Shown here piece by piece: positions 52,619-60,161 of a DNA stretch of 64,000 nt (within the stretch, counting starts at the first letter, position 1; every line of letters begins with the position of its first letter). Position numbers and translations under genes: made by a program. The DNA lies in NCBI RefSeq assembly GCF_014648175.1, contig NZ_BMQP01000009.1, positions 167,524-231,523 on the forward strand. Direction: 5' to 3'. The notes under the pieces were generated by a model. The model saw only the letters and a list, made by a program, of their open reading frames with translations, searched no databases and was not told the DNA's origin. This DNA comes from Planobispora rosea (GTDB lineage: Bacteria; Actinomycetota; Actinomycetes; Streptosporangiales; Streptosporangiaceae).

Positions 52619-53091
52619 CACCACCGGGCAACGGGACGGGGCAGGCGCCGGTGTCCTCCGCGCCCGCGAGCGGCCGGTCGCGGGCCGTCCGGGTGCCACC
52701 GGCCCTCGCGGTGCTGGGCGCATGCCTGCTCGCGTCCGCCTGCACGATCTCCACCGGCCACCACGACCCCGGGACCGACCACACCGTGGCCACCGCGCCC
52801 CCGGCCTACGACACCTACGGCGCGCCCAAGGGCCCGACGCTCACGATCACGATCGCGGGAGGGCGGGTGACCCCCGCCCCCGGCCGCGCCGAGGTCGTCA
52901 GGGGCCACGCCGTCCGCCTGGTCGTCACCTCCGACACCGCCGACGAGCTGCACGTCCACGGCTTCGACCTGACCCGGCCGCTGGAACCGGGCAGGCCGGT
53001 CACCGTCGACTTCATCGCCGACCGCACCGGCCTGTTCGAGGTCGAGACCCACGGCTCCGGGCTGGTCCTCACCCAGCTCCTGGTCCGATGA
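52615..53091 (+). CDS. Cupredoxin-like lipoprotein
   Basis: 158 aa, GTG start overlapping the beta-helix stop. A basic region, a hydrophobic segment and the lipobox LLASAC (Cys ~43) anchor it outside the membrane. The domain from ~75 has cupredoxin character: TLTITIAGGRVTPAPGRAEV, VRLVVTSDTADELHVHGFDL, FIADRTGLFEVETHGSGLVL. His residues in LHVHGF and EVETHGSG could bind copper, but the Cys of blue copper proteins is missing, so it is a type-2-like or non-copper member. Coupled to the membrane protein gene downstream (ATGA). Confidence 0.82.
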   Translation: MTPPGNGTGQAPVSSAPASGRSRAVRVPPALAVLGACLLASACTISTGHHDPGTDHTVATAPPAYDTYGAPKGPTLTITIAGGRVTPAPGRAEVVRGHAVRLVVTSDTADELHVHGFDLTRPLEPGRPVTVDFIADRTGLFEVETHGSGLVLTQLLVR

Positions 53092-54407
53092 CCCCCGCGG
53101 CGGAGCTCCTCGCGCACGGCGTGGGGGACCGCCACGACCTGCCCATCCCGCTGTTCTACGCCTTCGCCGGGGCGTTCGCCGCCCTGTTCGTCTCGTTCCT
53201 GGGGCTCGCGCTGCTCTGGGCGGACTCACGGTTCCGGGGCGGTACGGCGGGGCGGCCGGTGGCGCTGCCCGAGGGCGCGCGGACCCGCTGGACCCTGCGG
53301 ATCCTGGGACTGGCCGGGACCGCCTTCGCCGGGGCGTGGATGCTCCTGGGCCCCGACGATCCGGAACGCAATCCGGCCGCCCACCTGGTCTACGTGGTGC
53401 TGTGGACCGGCCTGATCCCGGCGTCGCTGCTGTTCGGCCCGGTCTGGAGGCTGCTCAACCCGCTGCGCACGATCCATCTGCTGCTCGGCGGCCGGGACCG
53501 GGGCCCCGCCCCCTTCGGCTACTGGCCGTCCGCGCTCGGCCTGGCCGCGTTCACCTGGATGGAACTGGTCTCGCCGGAACCGGCCTCGACCACCACGCTG
53601 CTGGTCTTCTTCACGCTGTACGGCACCGCGCACCTGGCCGGGGCGTCGCGGTACGGCGCCGGATGGTTCGACCGGGCCGACGCCTTCGAGGTGTACTCGG
53701 CCCTGATCGGCCGGCTGTCCCCGCTGGGCCGCCGGGACGACGGCAGGCTCGTCCTGCGCAACCCCTTCGACGGCCTCGACGCCCTGCGCCCGGCCCCGGG
53801 CCTGGTCGCCACCGTGTGCGTGCTGCTCGGCTCGACCGGCTACGACGGCTTCTCCGGCGCGCCGTGGTGGGTGAACACCCTGCAGTCCGGGCCGCTGGGC
53901 CGTACCGCGACCGGGACCCTCGGCCTGCTCGCGGCGATCCTGCTCGTGGCGCTGCTCTACCGGGCGTGCGTCGGCGCGGCCGGACTGATCGGCGGTGCCG
54001 CCGTCCCGGCCGACGGTGCACGGATCGGCGGAGGCGGCGGCCCGGGAGGCGCCGCGCGGGCCGCCGGAGGCGGGACGGCGGCCCTGTTCGCCCACTCGCT
54101 CATCCCGATCGCGGTCGGCTACCTGATCGCCCACTACTTCTCCCTCCTGGTCGTCGAGGGCCAGCGGGCGGCCGTCCTCTCCTTCGGGCTGGACCGGGCC
54201 GTGGACACCGAGATCGTGGGCCCCGGTGTGATCGCTTCCGTCCAGGTGCTGGCCATCGTGGCCGGCCACGTCGCGGGCGTGGTCGCCGCCCACGACCGCT
54301 CGGTGCGGCTGTTCACGCCGGTGCGGGCGGTCGCCGGGCAGATCCCGCTGCTGATCCTGATGGTCTGCTACACCCTCGGCGGGCTCACCCTGCTGCTCGC
54401 GGCATGA
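53088..54407 (+). CDS. Polytopic membrane protein of a beta-helix/cupredoxin operon
   Basis: 439 aa from the ATG at 53088, which overlaps the cupredoxin stop. About ten membrane segments. The N-terminal GVGDRHDLPIPLFYAFAGAF, the central GPVWRLLNPLRTIHLLLGGR, FTWMELVSPEPASTT and late HSLIPIAVGYLIAHYFSLLV are its most distinctive parts, with several His and Asp/Glu in or near helices. From memory, actinobacterial proteins of this kind are sometimes annotated as fenitrothion hydrolase; I cannot confirm that here. The tight coupling on both sides indicates a complex with the cupredoxin and beta-helix proteins. Confidence 0.78.
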   Translation: MTPAAELLAHGVGDRHDLPIPLFYAFAGAFAALFVSFLGLALLWADSRFRGGTAGRPVALPEGARTRWTLRILGLAGTAFAGAWMLLGPDDPERNPAAHLVYVVLWTGLIPASLLFGPVWRLLNPLRTIHLLLGGRDRGPAPFGYWPSALGLAAFTWMELVSPEPASTTTLLVFFTLYGTAHLAGASRYGAGWFDRADAFEVYSALIGRLSPLGRRDDGRLVLRNPFDGLDALRPAPGLVATVCVLLGSTGYDGFSGAPWWVNTLQSGPLGRTATGTLGLLAAILLVALLYRACVGAAGLIGGAAVPADGARIGGGGGPGGAARAAGGGTAALFAHSLIPIAVGYLIAHYFSLLVVEGQRAAVLSFGLDRAVDTEIVGPGVIASVQVLAIVAGHVAGVVAAHDRSVRLFTPVRAVAGQIPLLILMVCYTLGGLTLLLAA

Positions 54408-54982
54408 TTGGGGCCGTGGGATCCTCCGTACGCCGAAGTCCGGTCCAGCAGCGCAGCGTGGAACGGGTGAACCAGATGCTCGACGCGGCCGCCGCCCTGC
54501 TCGACGAGGGCGGCTACGAGGCGCTGAGCACCCGTGCGGTGGCGGCCCGCGCCGAGGTGCCGATCGGCTCGATCTACCACTTCTTCCGCGACAAGCGCGG
54601 CCTGGCCGACGCCCTGGCCCGGCGCAACCTGGAGCGCTTCCTGGCGGGGATCGAGCGGCGGCTGGAGGGCGTGACGCACTGGCCGGCCATGGTGGACCTG
54701 GTCGTGGACGAGTACGTCGAGATGAAGCGCACCGTCCCGGGCTTCGCCGTCGTGGACTTCCGCGAGAACCGGGTGGTCGCCGAGTCCCTGGCGGCCCATC
54801 TCGCCCGCCGTATCTCGCCCGCCGACCAGGCGGCCCTGACCCGCCCGATGACCGTCGCCGTCGAGGCCGCCGACGCCCTGCTCAAGCTCGCCTTCCGCGA
54901 GTCCCCGGAGGGCGACCCGTACTACGTCGCCGAGACCAAGGAACTGCTCCGCGCCTACCTCGACCGCGCCCTGCCCCACTGA
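54404..54982 (+). CDS. TetR-family regulator of the beta-helix operon
   Basis: 192 aa; the ATG at 54404 overlaps the membrane protein stop. TetR HTH at ~20-65 (MLDAAAALLDEGGYEALSTR, ARAEVPIGSIYHFFRDKRGL) and a short helical ligand domain of the TetR_C_17-like kind (VVDFRENRVVAESLAAHLAR). As the last gene of the operon it is the likely repressor acting at the GAACATTGTTC palindrome ahead of the first gene. Its stop abuts the stop of the convergent Uma2 pseudogene. Confidence 0.9.
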   Translation: MIGAVGSSVRRSPVQQRSVERVNQMLDAAAALLDEGGYEALSTRAVAARAEVPIGSIYHFFRDKRGLADALARRNLERFLAGIERRLEGVTHWPAMVDLVVDEYVEMKRTVPGFAVVDFRENRVVAESLAAHLARRISPADQAALTRPMTVAVEAADALLKLAFRESPEGDPYYVAETKELLRAYLDRALPH

Positions 54983-55456
54983 TCAACGGCGGCGCGGACC
55001 GGTGAGGACGGCGGGGTCGAAGACGATCTCGTACGGTTCCCTGAGGGAGAGCAGCTCCCCGGCCCGCGCGGCGGCCACTCTGACGGACCGGTCCTCCTCG
55101 CCGGCGAACACCTCCACCAGGGGCATCACGCCCTCGCCGTGCAGCTCCACCCGCATGAACACCGGGACCCCGGCGGCGGCGTAGGAGGCGGGCTTGACGA
55201 GGTAGTCGCGCTTGCGGTTGCCGGGGCTGACGATCGAGGATGCGCACCAGCCGCTGGGCGCACAACGCGTGTTCACAGGCCGGAACGGGGCTCACGACGA
55301 GGCTGCCGTCGACGAGCTCGATGCGCTCCCCGGTCCCGGGGAGCGCCAGCCAGTCATCGACTGTGTAGGCCCCAAGACCCCGGGGAGCGGGAGCGGAGTG
55401 CGGTGGTGCTCCTGCATCGCCGTCTCCGGCCGCTCTCCGCCGGGGAACGCGTCCAT
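54983..55456 (-). pseudogene. Decayed Uma2-family endonuclease gene
   Basis: Three pieces of one Uma2 (DUF820) protein lie in order in different frames. From an ATG at 55456 comes MDAFPGGERPETAMQEHHR; after a frame change near 55360 comes YTVDDWLALPGTGERIELVD and GSLVVSPVPACEHALCAQRL up to VRILD; after a second frame change and the loss of about 60-80 central residues comes SIVSPGNRKRDYLVKPASYA and AAGVPVFMRVELHGEG to the stop. The lost middle carries the PD-(D/E)XK catalytic core, so it cannot be active. Uma2 families are much expanded in actinomycetes and decayed copies are common. Confidence 0.8.
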
Positions 55457-55537
55457 CCGCTCTCCCCGCTGCTCATGAACTGTGAAGGGGAGAGTATGGC
55501 GATTACCCTCTGTCAGTAAAACGAATACGAAGAGACG

Positions 55538-57322
55538 TCAGGGGGTGGTCTCGCGCCAGCGGTTGGTGATGGGCAGGCGGCGGTCGCGGCCGAAGTTCTT
55601 GGGGGTGATCTTGGGGCCCGGGGGATACTGGCGGCGCTTGTACTCGGCCAGGTCGACCAGGCGGATGACCCGGGCGACCAGGGCGGGGTCGTGGCCGGCG
55701 GCGATCAGCTCAGCGGAGCCCATGTCCTTTTCGACGTAGTCGTCCAGGAGGCGGTCCAGCACGTCGTACGCCGGCAGGGAGTCGGTGTCGCGCTGGTCGG
55801 GGCGGAGCTCGGCGCTGGGCTCCTTCTCGATGGAGTTCTCCGGGATCGGCGGGCGCGGGAAGCCGCGCAGGAACGGGCTGGAGAGGCCGACCTGGGCGTT
55901 GCGCCAGCGGGCGAGCTTCCAGACCAGGGTCTTCAGGACGTCCTTGATGGGCGCGAAGCCGCCCGCTGAGTCGCCGTAGAGGGTGGAGTAGCCGGTGGCC
56001 AGCTCGCTCTTGTTGCCGGTGGTCAGCACCAGGTGGCCGTGCTGGTTGGACAGGCCCATCAGGATCATGCCGCGCACCCGGGCCTGCAGGTTCTCCGCCG
56101 CGAGCCCGGTCAGGTGGATGTCCTTCTCGAAGGAGGTGACGATGTCGGCGATCGGCACGATCTGGGCGTTGATCCCCTGCCGGTTCACCAGCTCCTGCGC
56201 GTCGGCCAGCGAGTGCTCGGAGGAGTAGACCGAGGGCATCAGCACCGCGTGGACCCGCTCCGGGCCGATCGCGTCGGAGGCGATCGTCGCCGTCAGGGCC
56301 GAGTCGATGCCGCCGGACAGGCCGAGGATGACCGACTGGAAGCCGTTCTTGGCGACGTAGTCGCGGACCGCCAGGACCAGCGCGGAGTAGACCTCGGCGG
56401 TGTCGTCCAGGTGCGCGGCGATCACCGGGGGCTCCGGCTCGTACGGTTCCAGCGGGCGGGCCGACAGCTCCACCCGCTCCACCGTGATGACGGTGCCGTC
56501 CCCGGCGTCCACCTCGAACGTGCCGGGCCCGCCGGGGGAGGCCTCGGGCAGCTCCAGGTCAGCCACCAGCAGCTCCTCGGTGAACTGCGCGGCCCGCGCC
56601 ACCAGCTCGCCCGAGGCGGAGACGATGATCGAGTCACCGTCGAAGACCAGCTCGTCCTGCCCGCCGACCTGGTTGGCGTAGGCGAGGGCGCAGCCCGCCT
56701 CCCGCGCCCGCCGGGAGACCAGCGCCAGGCGCACGTCGTCCTTCTCCCGCTCGTACGGCGAGGCGTTCGGCACGACCAGCAGCCCGGCCCCGGCCTCGGC
56801 CGCCACCGCCACCGGCCCGCCGTCCTGCCACAGGTCCTCGCAGACGGCGACGGCCACGTCCACCCCGTGCAGCCGGAAGATCGGCAATCGGTCGCCGCGC
56901 ACGAAGTAGCGGTACTCGTCGAAGACGCCGTAGTTCGGCAGGTGGTGCTTGGCGGTCTTGACGGCCACCCGGCCCCGGTGGAGCAGCGCCGCGGCGTCGA
57001 GCGGGGCGCCCTTGGGCTGTCCGACCCGGGGGGCGAGCCTGGCCCGGTCGACGTATCCGACGACGACGGGGGTCTCGCCGAGCCCGGCCTCGGCCAACCG
57101 CCCGGCCGCGGCCTCGGCCGCCGCGATCGACGCCTCCACGAACGAGTTCCGCAGCACCAGGTCCTCGGCCGGGTAGCCGGTGAGGAACATCTCGGTGAAG
57201 ACCACCAGGTGCGCGCCCCGGCCGGTGGCACGCCGGGTCCACTCGATCAGCTTGTCGGTGTTGGCCGCCAGGTCGCCGACCGCGGGGTTGGTCTGGGCAA
57301 GGGCGATTCGCAGTTGAGCCAC
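55538..57322 (-). CDS. nadE: Glutamine-dependent NAD+ synthetase
   Basis: 594 aa, GTG start. Two domains: an N-terminal nitrilase-type glutaminase (residues ~1-270) with the triad Glu in FTEMFLTGYP, Lys in VKTAKHHLPNYG and Cys in VAVCEDLW, and a C-terminal synthetase (~300-594) with the PP-loop GLSGGIDSALTATIA. It converts nicotinate adenine dinucleotide to NAD with glutamine nitrogen and ATP, the last step of NAD synthesis. The length is typical of the actinobacterial two-domain form minus the long insert of the mycobacterial enzyme. Single gene. Confidence 0.96.
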   Translation of the reverse strand: MAQLRIALAQTNPAVGDLAANTDKLIEWTRRATGRGAHLVVFTEMFLTGYPAEDLVLRNSFVEASIAAAEAAAGRLAEAGLGETPVVVGYVDRARLAPRVGQPKGAPLDAAALLHRGRVAVKTAKHHLPNYGVFDEYRYFVRGDRLPIFRLHGVDVAVAVCEDLWQDGGPVAVAAEAGAGLLVVPNASPYEREKDDVRLALVSRRAREAGCALAYANQVGGQDELVFDGDSIIVSASGELVARAAQFTEELLVADLELPEASPGGPGTFEVDAGDGTVITVERVELSARPLEPYEPEPPVIAAHLDDTAEVYSALVLAVRDYVAKNGFQSVILGLSGGIDSALTATIASDAIGPERVHAVLMPSVYSSEHSLADAQELVNRQGINAQIVPIADIVTSFEKDIHLTGLAAENLQARVRGMILMGLSNQHGHLVLTTGNKSELATGYSTLYGDSAGGFAPIKDVLKTLVWKLARWRNAQVGLSSPFLRGFPRPPIPENSIEKEPSAELRPDQRDTDSLPAYDVLDRLLDDYVEKDMGSAELIAAGHDPALVARVIRLVDLAEYKRRQYPPGPKITPKNFGRDRRLPITNRWRETTP

Positions 57323-57429
57323 GATCCAACCCTATTCGCGCCGGACGGGAGACCGGGAAGAGGGTGACGCCCGTGCCGGACGGGGCGCGGCCTGATCCGG
57401 CCGCCCGGTCTCCCCGCCGGGAGCGGGAG

Positions 57430-58971
57430 TCAGACGCGGAACCAGGCGGTGCTCGCCCCGGCCACCACCCCGGCGTGGGTGGGGGCGGAGCTGAGCGCGG
57501 GCGTGCCCCATTCCACCGGGTACGGGTCGCCGCCGAAGACGGTCACGCAGACCATGTCACCCCGCCGGAAGACGATCACGTCCTCGCGGCCGGAGGGCAG
57601 CCACTCCAGCGGACCGGTGAACGCCGGGCGCATCCGCAGGGCGTCGCGGTGCAGGGTCCAGGTCGAGTCGGGGCGGGACATCTGGTCCTCGATCGCGAAC
57701 GCCCCGAACCAGTCGGGCTGCGGCAGCCAGGCGATCGACGAGGGGGAGAAGCCGAACGACGGTCCCGCGGACGTCCACGGCAGCGGGACCCGGCAGCCGT
57801 CGCGGCCGTGCTCCTGCTTGCCCGAGCGGAACCAGGTGGGATCCTGCCTGAGCTCGTCGGGCAGGTCGAGGACCTCGGGCAGGCCGGCCTCCTCGCCCTG
57901 GTAGAGGTAGACCGAGCCGGGCAGGGCCAGCAGCAGCATCGTCGCGGCGCGCGCCCGCCGTACGCCCAGGTCGACGTCCACCACGCCGCGCGGCCGGGTG
58001 TCCGGGCCGCCGGTACGGGAGACCAGCCCGAAGCGGCTGACCGTCCGGTGCACGTCGTGGTTGGCGAGCGTCCAGGTGATCACCGCGCCGGTGGAGACGA
58101 TCTGCTCCAGCCCTCGCTCGATGGAGGCGCGGAAACGGGCGGCGTCCCAGGGGCAGACCAGCAGGTCGAAGTAGAACGCCTGCTGGAGCTCGTCGGGGCG
58201 CAGGTAGAGCGCGAGGTCGCCGACCGTGGGCACCCAGATCTCGCCGACGAGGATCCGCTCGCGGGCATCGGCGATCTTGCGCCAGCGGCGCAGCACGTCG
58301 TGCACCTCGGGCTGGTTCTGCGCCAGGATGTTGTACTCCGGATGGTGCGGCCAGTCGGGCAGGTCGGCGTGCTTGAACAGCATGTGCACCACGTCGATGC
58401 GGAAGCCGTCCACGCCCCGGTCGAACCAGAAGCGCAGCACGTCCTCGAAGTAGGCGGCGACCTCGGGGTTGCGCCAGTTGAAGTCGGGCTGGCCGGAGTC
58501 GAAGCTGTGCAGGTACCACTCGTCGTCGACCCGGGTCCAGGCCGGGCCGCCGAAGACGGAGCGCCAGTTGTTGGGCGGCTCGTCGCCGCGGCCGGGCCGG
58601 AAGATGAACCGCTCCCGCGCGGCCCGGTCGCCGGCCAGCGCCTCCTTGAACCAGGCGTGCTCGACCGAGCAGTGGTTGGGCACCAGGTCCATGAAGACCT
58701 TCAGCCCCAGGGCGTGGGCCTCGGCCAGCAGCCGGTCGAAGGCGGGCAGGCCGCCGTAGCGGGGGTCGATGTCGGTGTAGTCGGCGACGTCGTAGCCGTG
58801 GTCGGCGCCGGGGGAGGGGTAGCAGGGGTTGAGCCAGATCCCGTCGACGCCCAGTTCGGTCAGGTAGCCCAGCCGGGCCCGGAGCCCCTCCAGATCGCCC
58901 ACGCCGTCGCCGTCGGAGTCGGCGAACGAGCGCAGGTAGACCTGGTAGACGACGGCGTCACGCCACCACAT
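57430..58971 (-). CDS. GH13 alpha-glucosidase-type enzyme
   Basis: 513 aa, cytoplasmic (no signal peptide). Starts directly with the catalytic barrel MWWRDAVVYQVYLRSFADSD. The conserved regions are MDLVPNHCS, the nucleophile Asp in VDGFRIDVVHML, the acid Glu in ILVGEIWVP and the third Asp in TLANHDVHR. This pattern fits alpha-glucosidases/oligo-1,6-glucosidases acting on maltose- or isomaltose-type sugars. No transporter lies beside it. Paired GATATCCG boxes in the upstream region may bind a sugar-responsive regulator. Confidence 0.92.
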   Translation of the reverse strand: MWWRDAVVYQVYLRSFADSDGDGVGDLEGLRARLGYLTELGVDGIWLNPCYPSPGADHGYDVADYTDIDPRYGGLPAFDRLLAEAHALGLKVFMDLVPNHCSVEHAWFKEALAGDRAARERFIFRPGRGDEPPNNWRSVFGGPAWTRVDDEWYLHSFDSGQPDFNWRNPEVAAYFEDVLRFWFDRGVDGFRIDVVHMLFKHADLPDWPHHPEYNILAQNQPEVHDVLRRWRKIADARERILVGEIWVPTVGDLALYLRPDELQQAFYFDLLVCPWDAARFRASIERGLEQIVSTGAVITWTLANHDVHRTVSRFGLVSRTGGPDTRPRGVVDVDLGVRRARAATMLLLALPGSVYLYQGEEAGLPEVLDLPDELRQDPTWFRSGKQEHGRDGCRVPLPWTSAGPSFGFSPSSIAWLPQPDWFGAFAIEDQMSRPDSTWTLHRDALRMRPAFTGPLEWLPSGREDVIVFRRGDMVCVTVFGGDPYPVEWGTPALSSAPTHAGVVAGASTAWFRV

Positions 58972-58997
58972 GGGTTGTTCCTCCCGAGAGCCCGGAC

Positions 58998-59088
58998 GAT
59001 ATCCGCTGGGGTTCCTCCCCCGGGAGGCGGTCCGATATCCGTCCCCCGGAAACTCCCGGGAATCCCGGGAGAGCCCGGGAATCCCGGG
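58998..59088. promoter_or_regulatory. Repeat-rich region upstream of the GH13 gene
   Basis: GATATCCG occurs at 58998-59005 and 59034-59041, 36 bases apart, 27 and 63 bases before the GH13 start. Further up, CCCGGGAATCCCGGG occurs twice (59055-59069 and 59074-59088). The first pair looks like operator sites, the second may be a hairpin array ending the transcript of the beta-propeller gene. Confidence 0.45.
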
Positions 59089-59124
59089 GGAGTCTCGGAG
59101 ACTCCCGAAGAACGTGGTGCCGGA

Positions 59125-60063
59125 TCAGCCGAGGATCTGGAGCAGGCCGAGGTTCCTGACACCGGCCTTCTCGCTCAGGCGCTGCAGCGTCTTCCCGGAG
59201 GAGTCCAGGACGACCAGCGTGTTGCCGGGCTTGCCCGCGACCCGGACCACCAGGCGGCCGTCACGCAGGTACCGGGCGCCGAGCAGCCTGCCCTTGACCG
59301 GGATCGTGATCTTCTTCCCGGTCCGGGTGTCGTGGATCGACGGGGTGAAGGACAGCGGCCAGGAGCCGTCCCCGGCGTTCGCGTTCGCGCCGATCGCGTT
59401 CACCACGACACGGCGGCCGTCGGGGGAGAGGCTCTCCACGTGGTTGGCGAGCTTGATGCCGGGGACCCGCGTGGAGGTGCGCGAACCGGTGGCCAGCAGG
59501 TGCACGCCGGTCGTGTCCCCGGCGTATCCGGCGAGGGCGCGGCCGTCGGCCGACCAGGTGAGGTGGCAGGGGCCGAGCGTCGTGCCGAGCGTGCTCAGGC
59601 CCTTGCCGTCGGCGCCGACCGCGGCCACGGTGGTGCGCTCCTGGTTCCCGGACCCTCCGGCCGCCGCGGTGGGGAAGGCGATCCGCCGGGAGTCGGCCGA
59701 CCAGGCGGGGGTCAGGCAGGGGCCGCCGTAGGCCGCGCCCCTGGCGACGATCTTGTCCACGGTCTTGCCTGCGGTGGCGCTGGAGACGTGCAGGCGTCCC
59801 TTCCCGTCGATCCAGGCGACCTTCCGGCCGTCGGGGGAGGCGGAGAACTGCCCGGTGAAGGAGGCGGCGCGGCTGCCCCAGACCGGACGCCCGTCGCTCT
59901 TCAGCACCCGGACGTCGTTCCCGTAGCTCAGATAGACGCCCTGGCCGGTCAGCGGTGCCGGAGCCCCGCTCTGTGCCGGGCTCTGTGCCGGGGTGGCTGC
60001 CTGTGCCGGCAGGGCGGCGGATACGGCGAGTGCGGCACCCGCGGCCAGGGCCCAGTACTTCAC
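59125..60063 (-). CDS. Secreted TolB-like beta-propeller protein
   Basis: 312 aa from the GTG at 60063, chosen because GAGGAG precedes it and a signal peptide follows at once (MKYWALAAGAALAVSAALPA, cleavage near AQA). The frame is open 36 codons upstream without these marks. The mature protein has six or so WD40/PD40-type blades: FSASPDGRKVAWIDGKGRL, PAWSADSRRIAFPT, LTWSADGRALAGYAGD, LSPDGRRVVVNAIGA. Such propellers bind partners or sugars; there is no catalytic motif. It may be co-transcribed with the kinase genes upstream, from which it is 98 bases away. Confidence 0.82.
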   Translation of the reverse strand: MKYWALAAGAALAVSAALPAQAATPAQSPAQSGAPAPLTGQGVYLSYGNDVRVLKSDGRPVWGSRAASFTGQFSASPDGRKVAWIDGKGRLHVSSATAGKTVDKIVARGAAYGGPCLTPAWSADSRRIAFPTAAAGGSGNQERTTVAAVGADGKGLSTLGTTLGPCHLTWSADGRALAGYAGDTTGVHLLATGSRTSTRVPGIKLANHVESLSPDGRRVVVNAIGANANAGDGSWPLSFTPSIHDTRTGKKITIPVKGRLLGARYLRDGRLVVRVAGKPGNTLVVLDSSGKTLQRLSEKAGVRNLGLLQILG

Positions 60064-60161
60064 GACAGTTCTCCTCAAAAAGGGGTCGATACCGGTGATT
60101 AGAAGCCTGAGCATCCCAAAAGGTTCACCGGATTCGCGGGAATTGTCGTAACCGAAACCCC

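Noticed and set aside
54882..55295. 137-aa minus-strand open frame as an intact gene
   Set aside because: Its first part is the N-terminal Uma2 piece and its later part is Uma2 DNA read in the wrong frame, so it belongs to the pseudogene.
59054..59090. IS terminal inverted repeats formed by CCCGGGAATCCCGGG
   Set aside because: No transposase nearby and no target duplication; simple GC-rich direct repeats.
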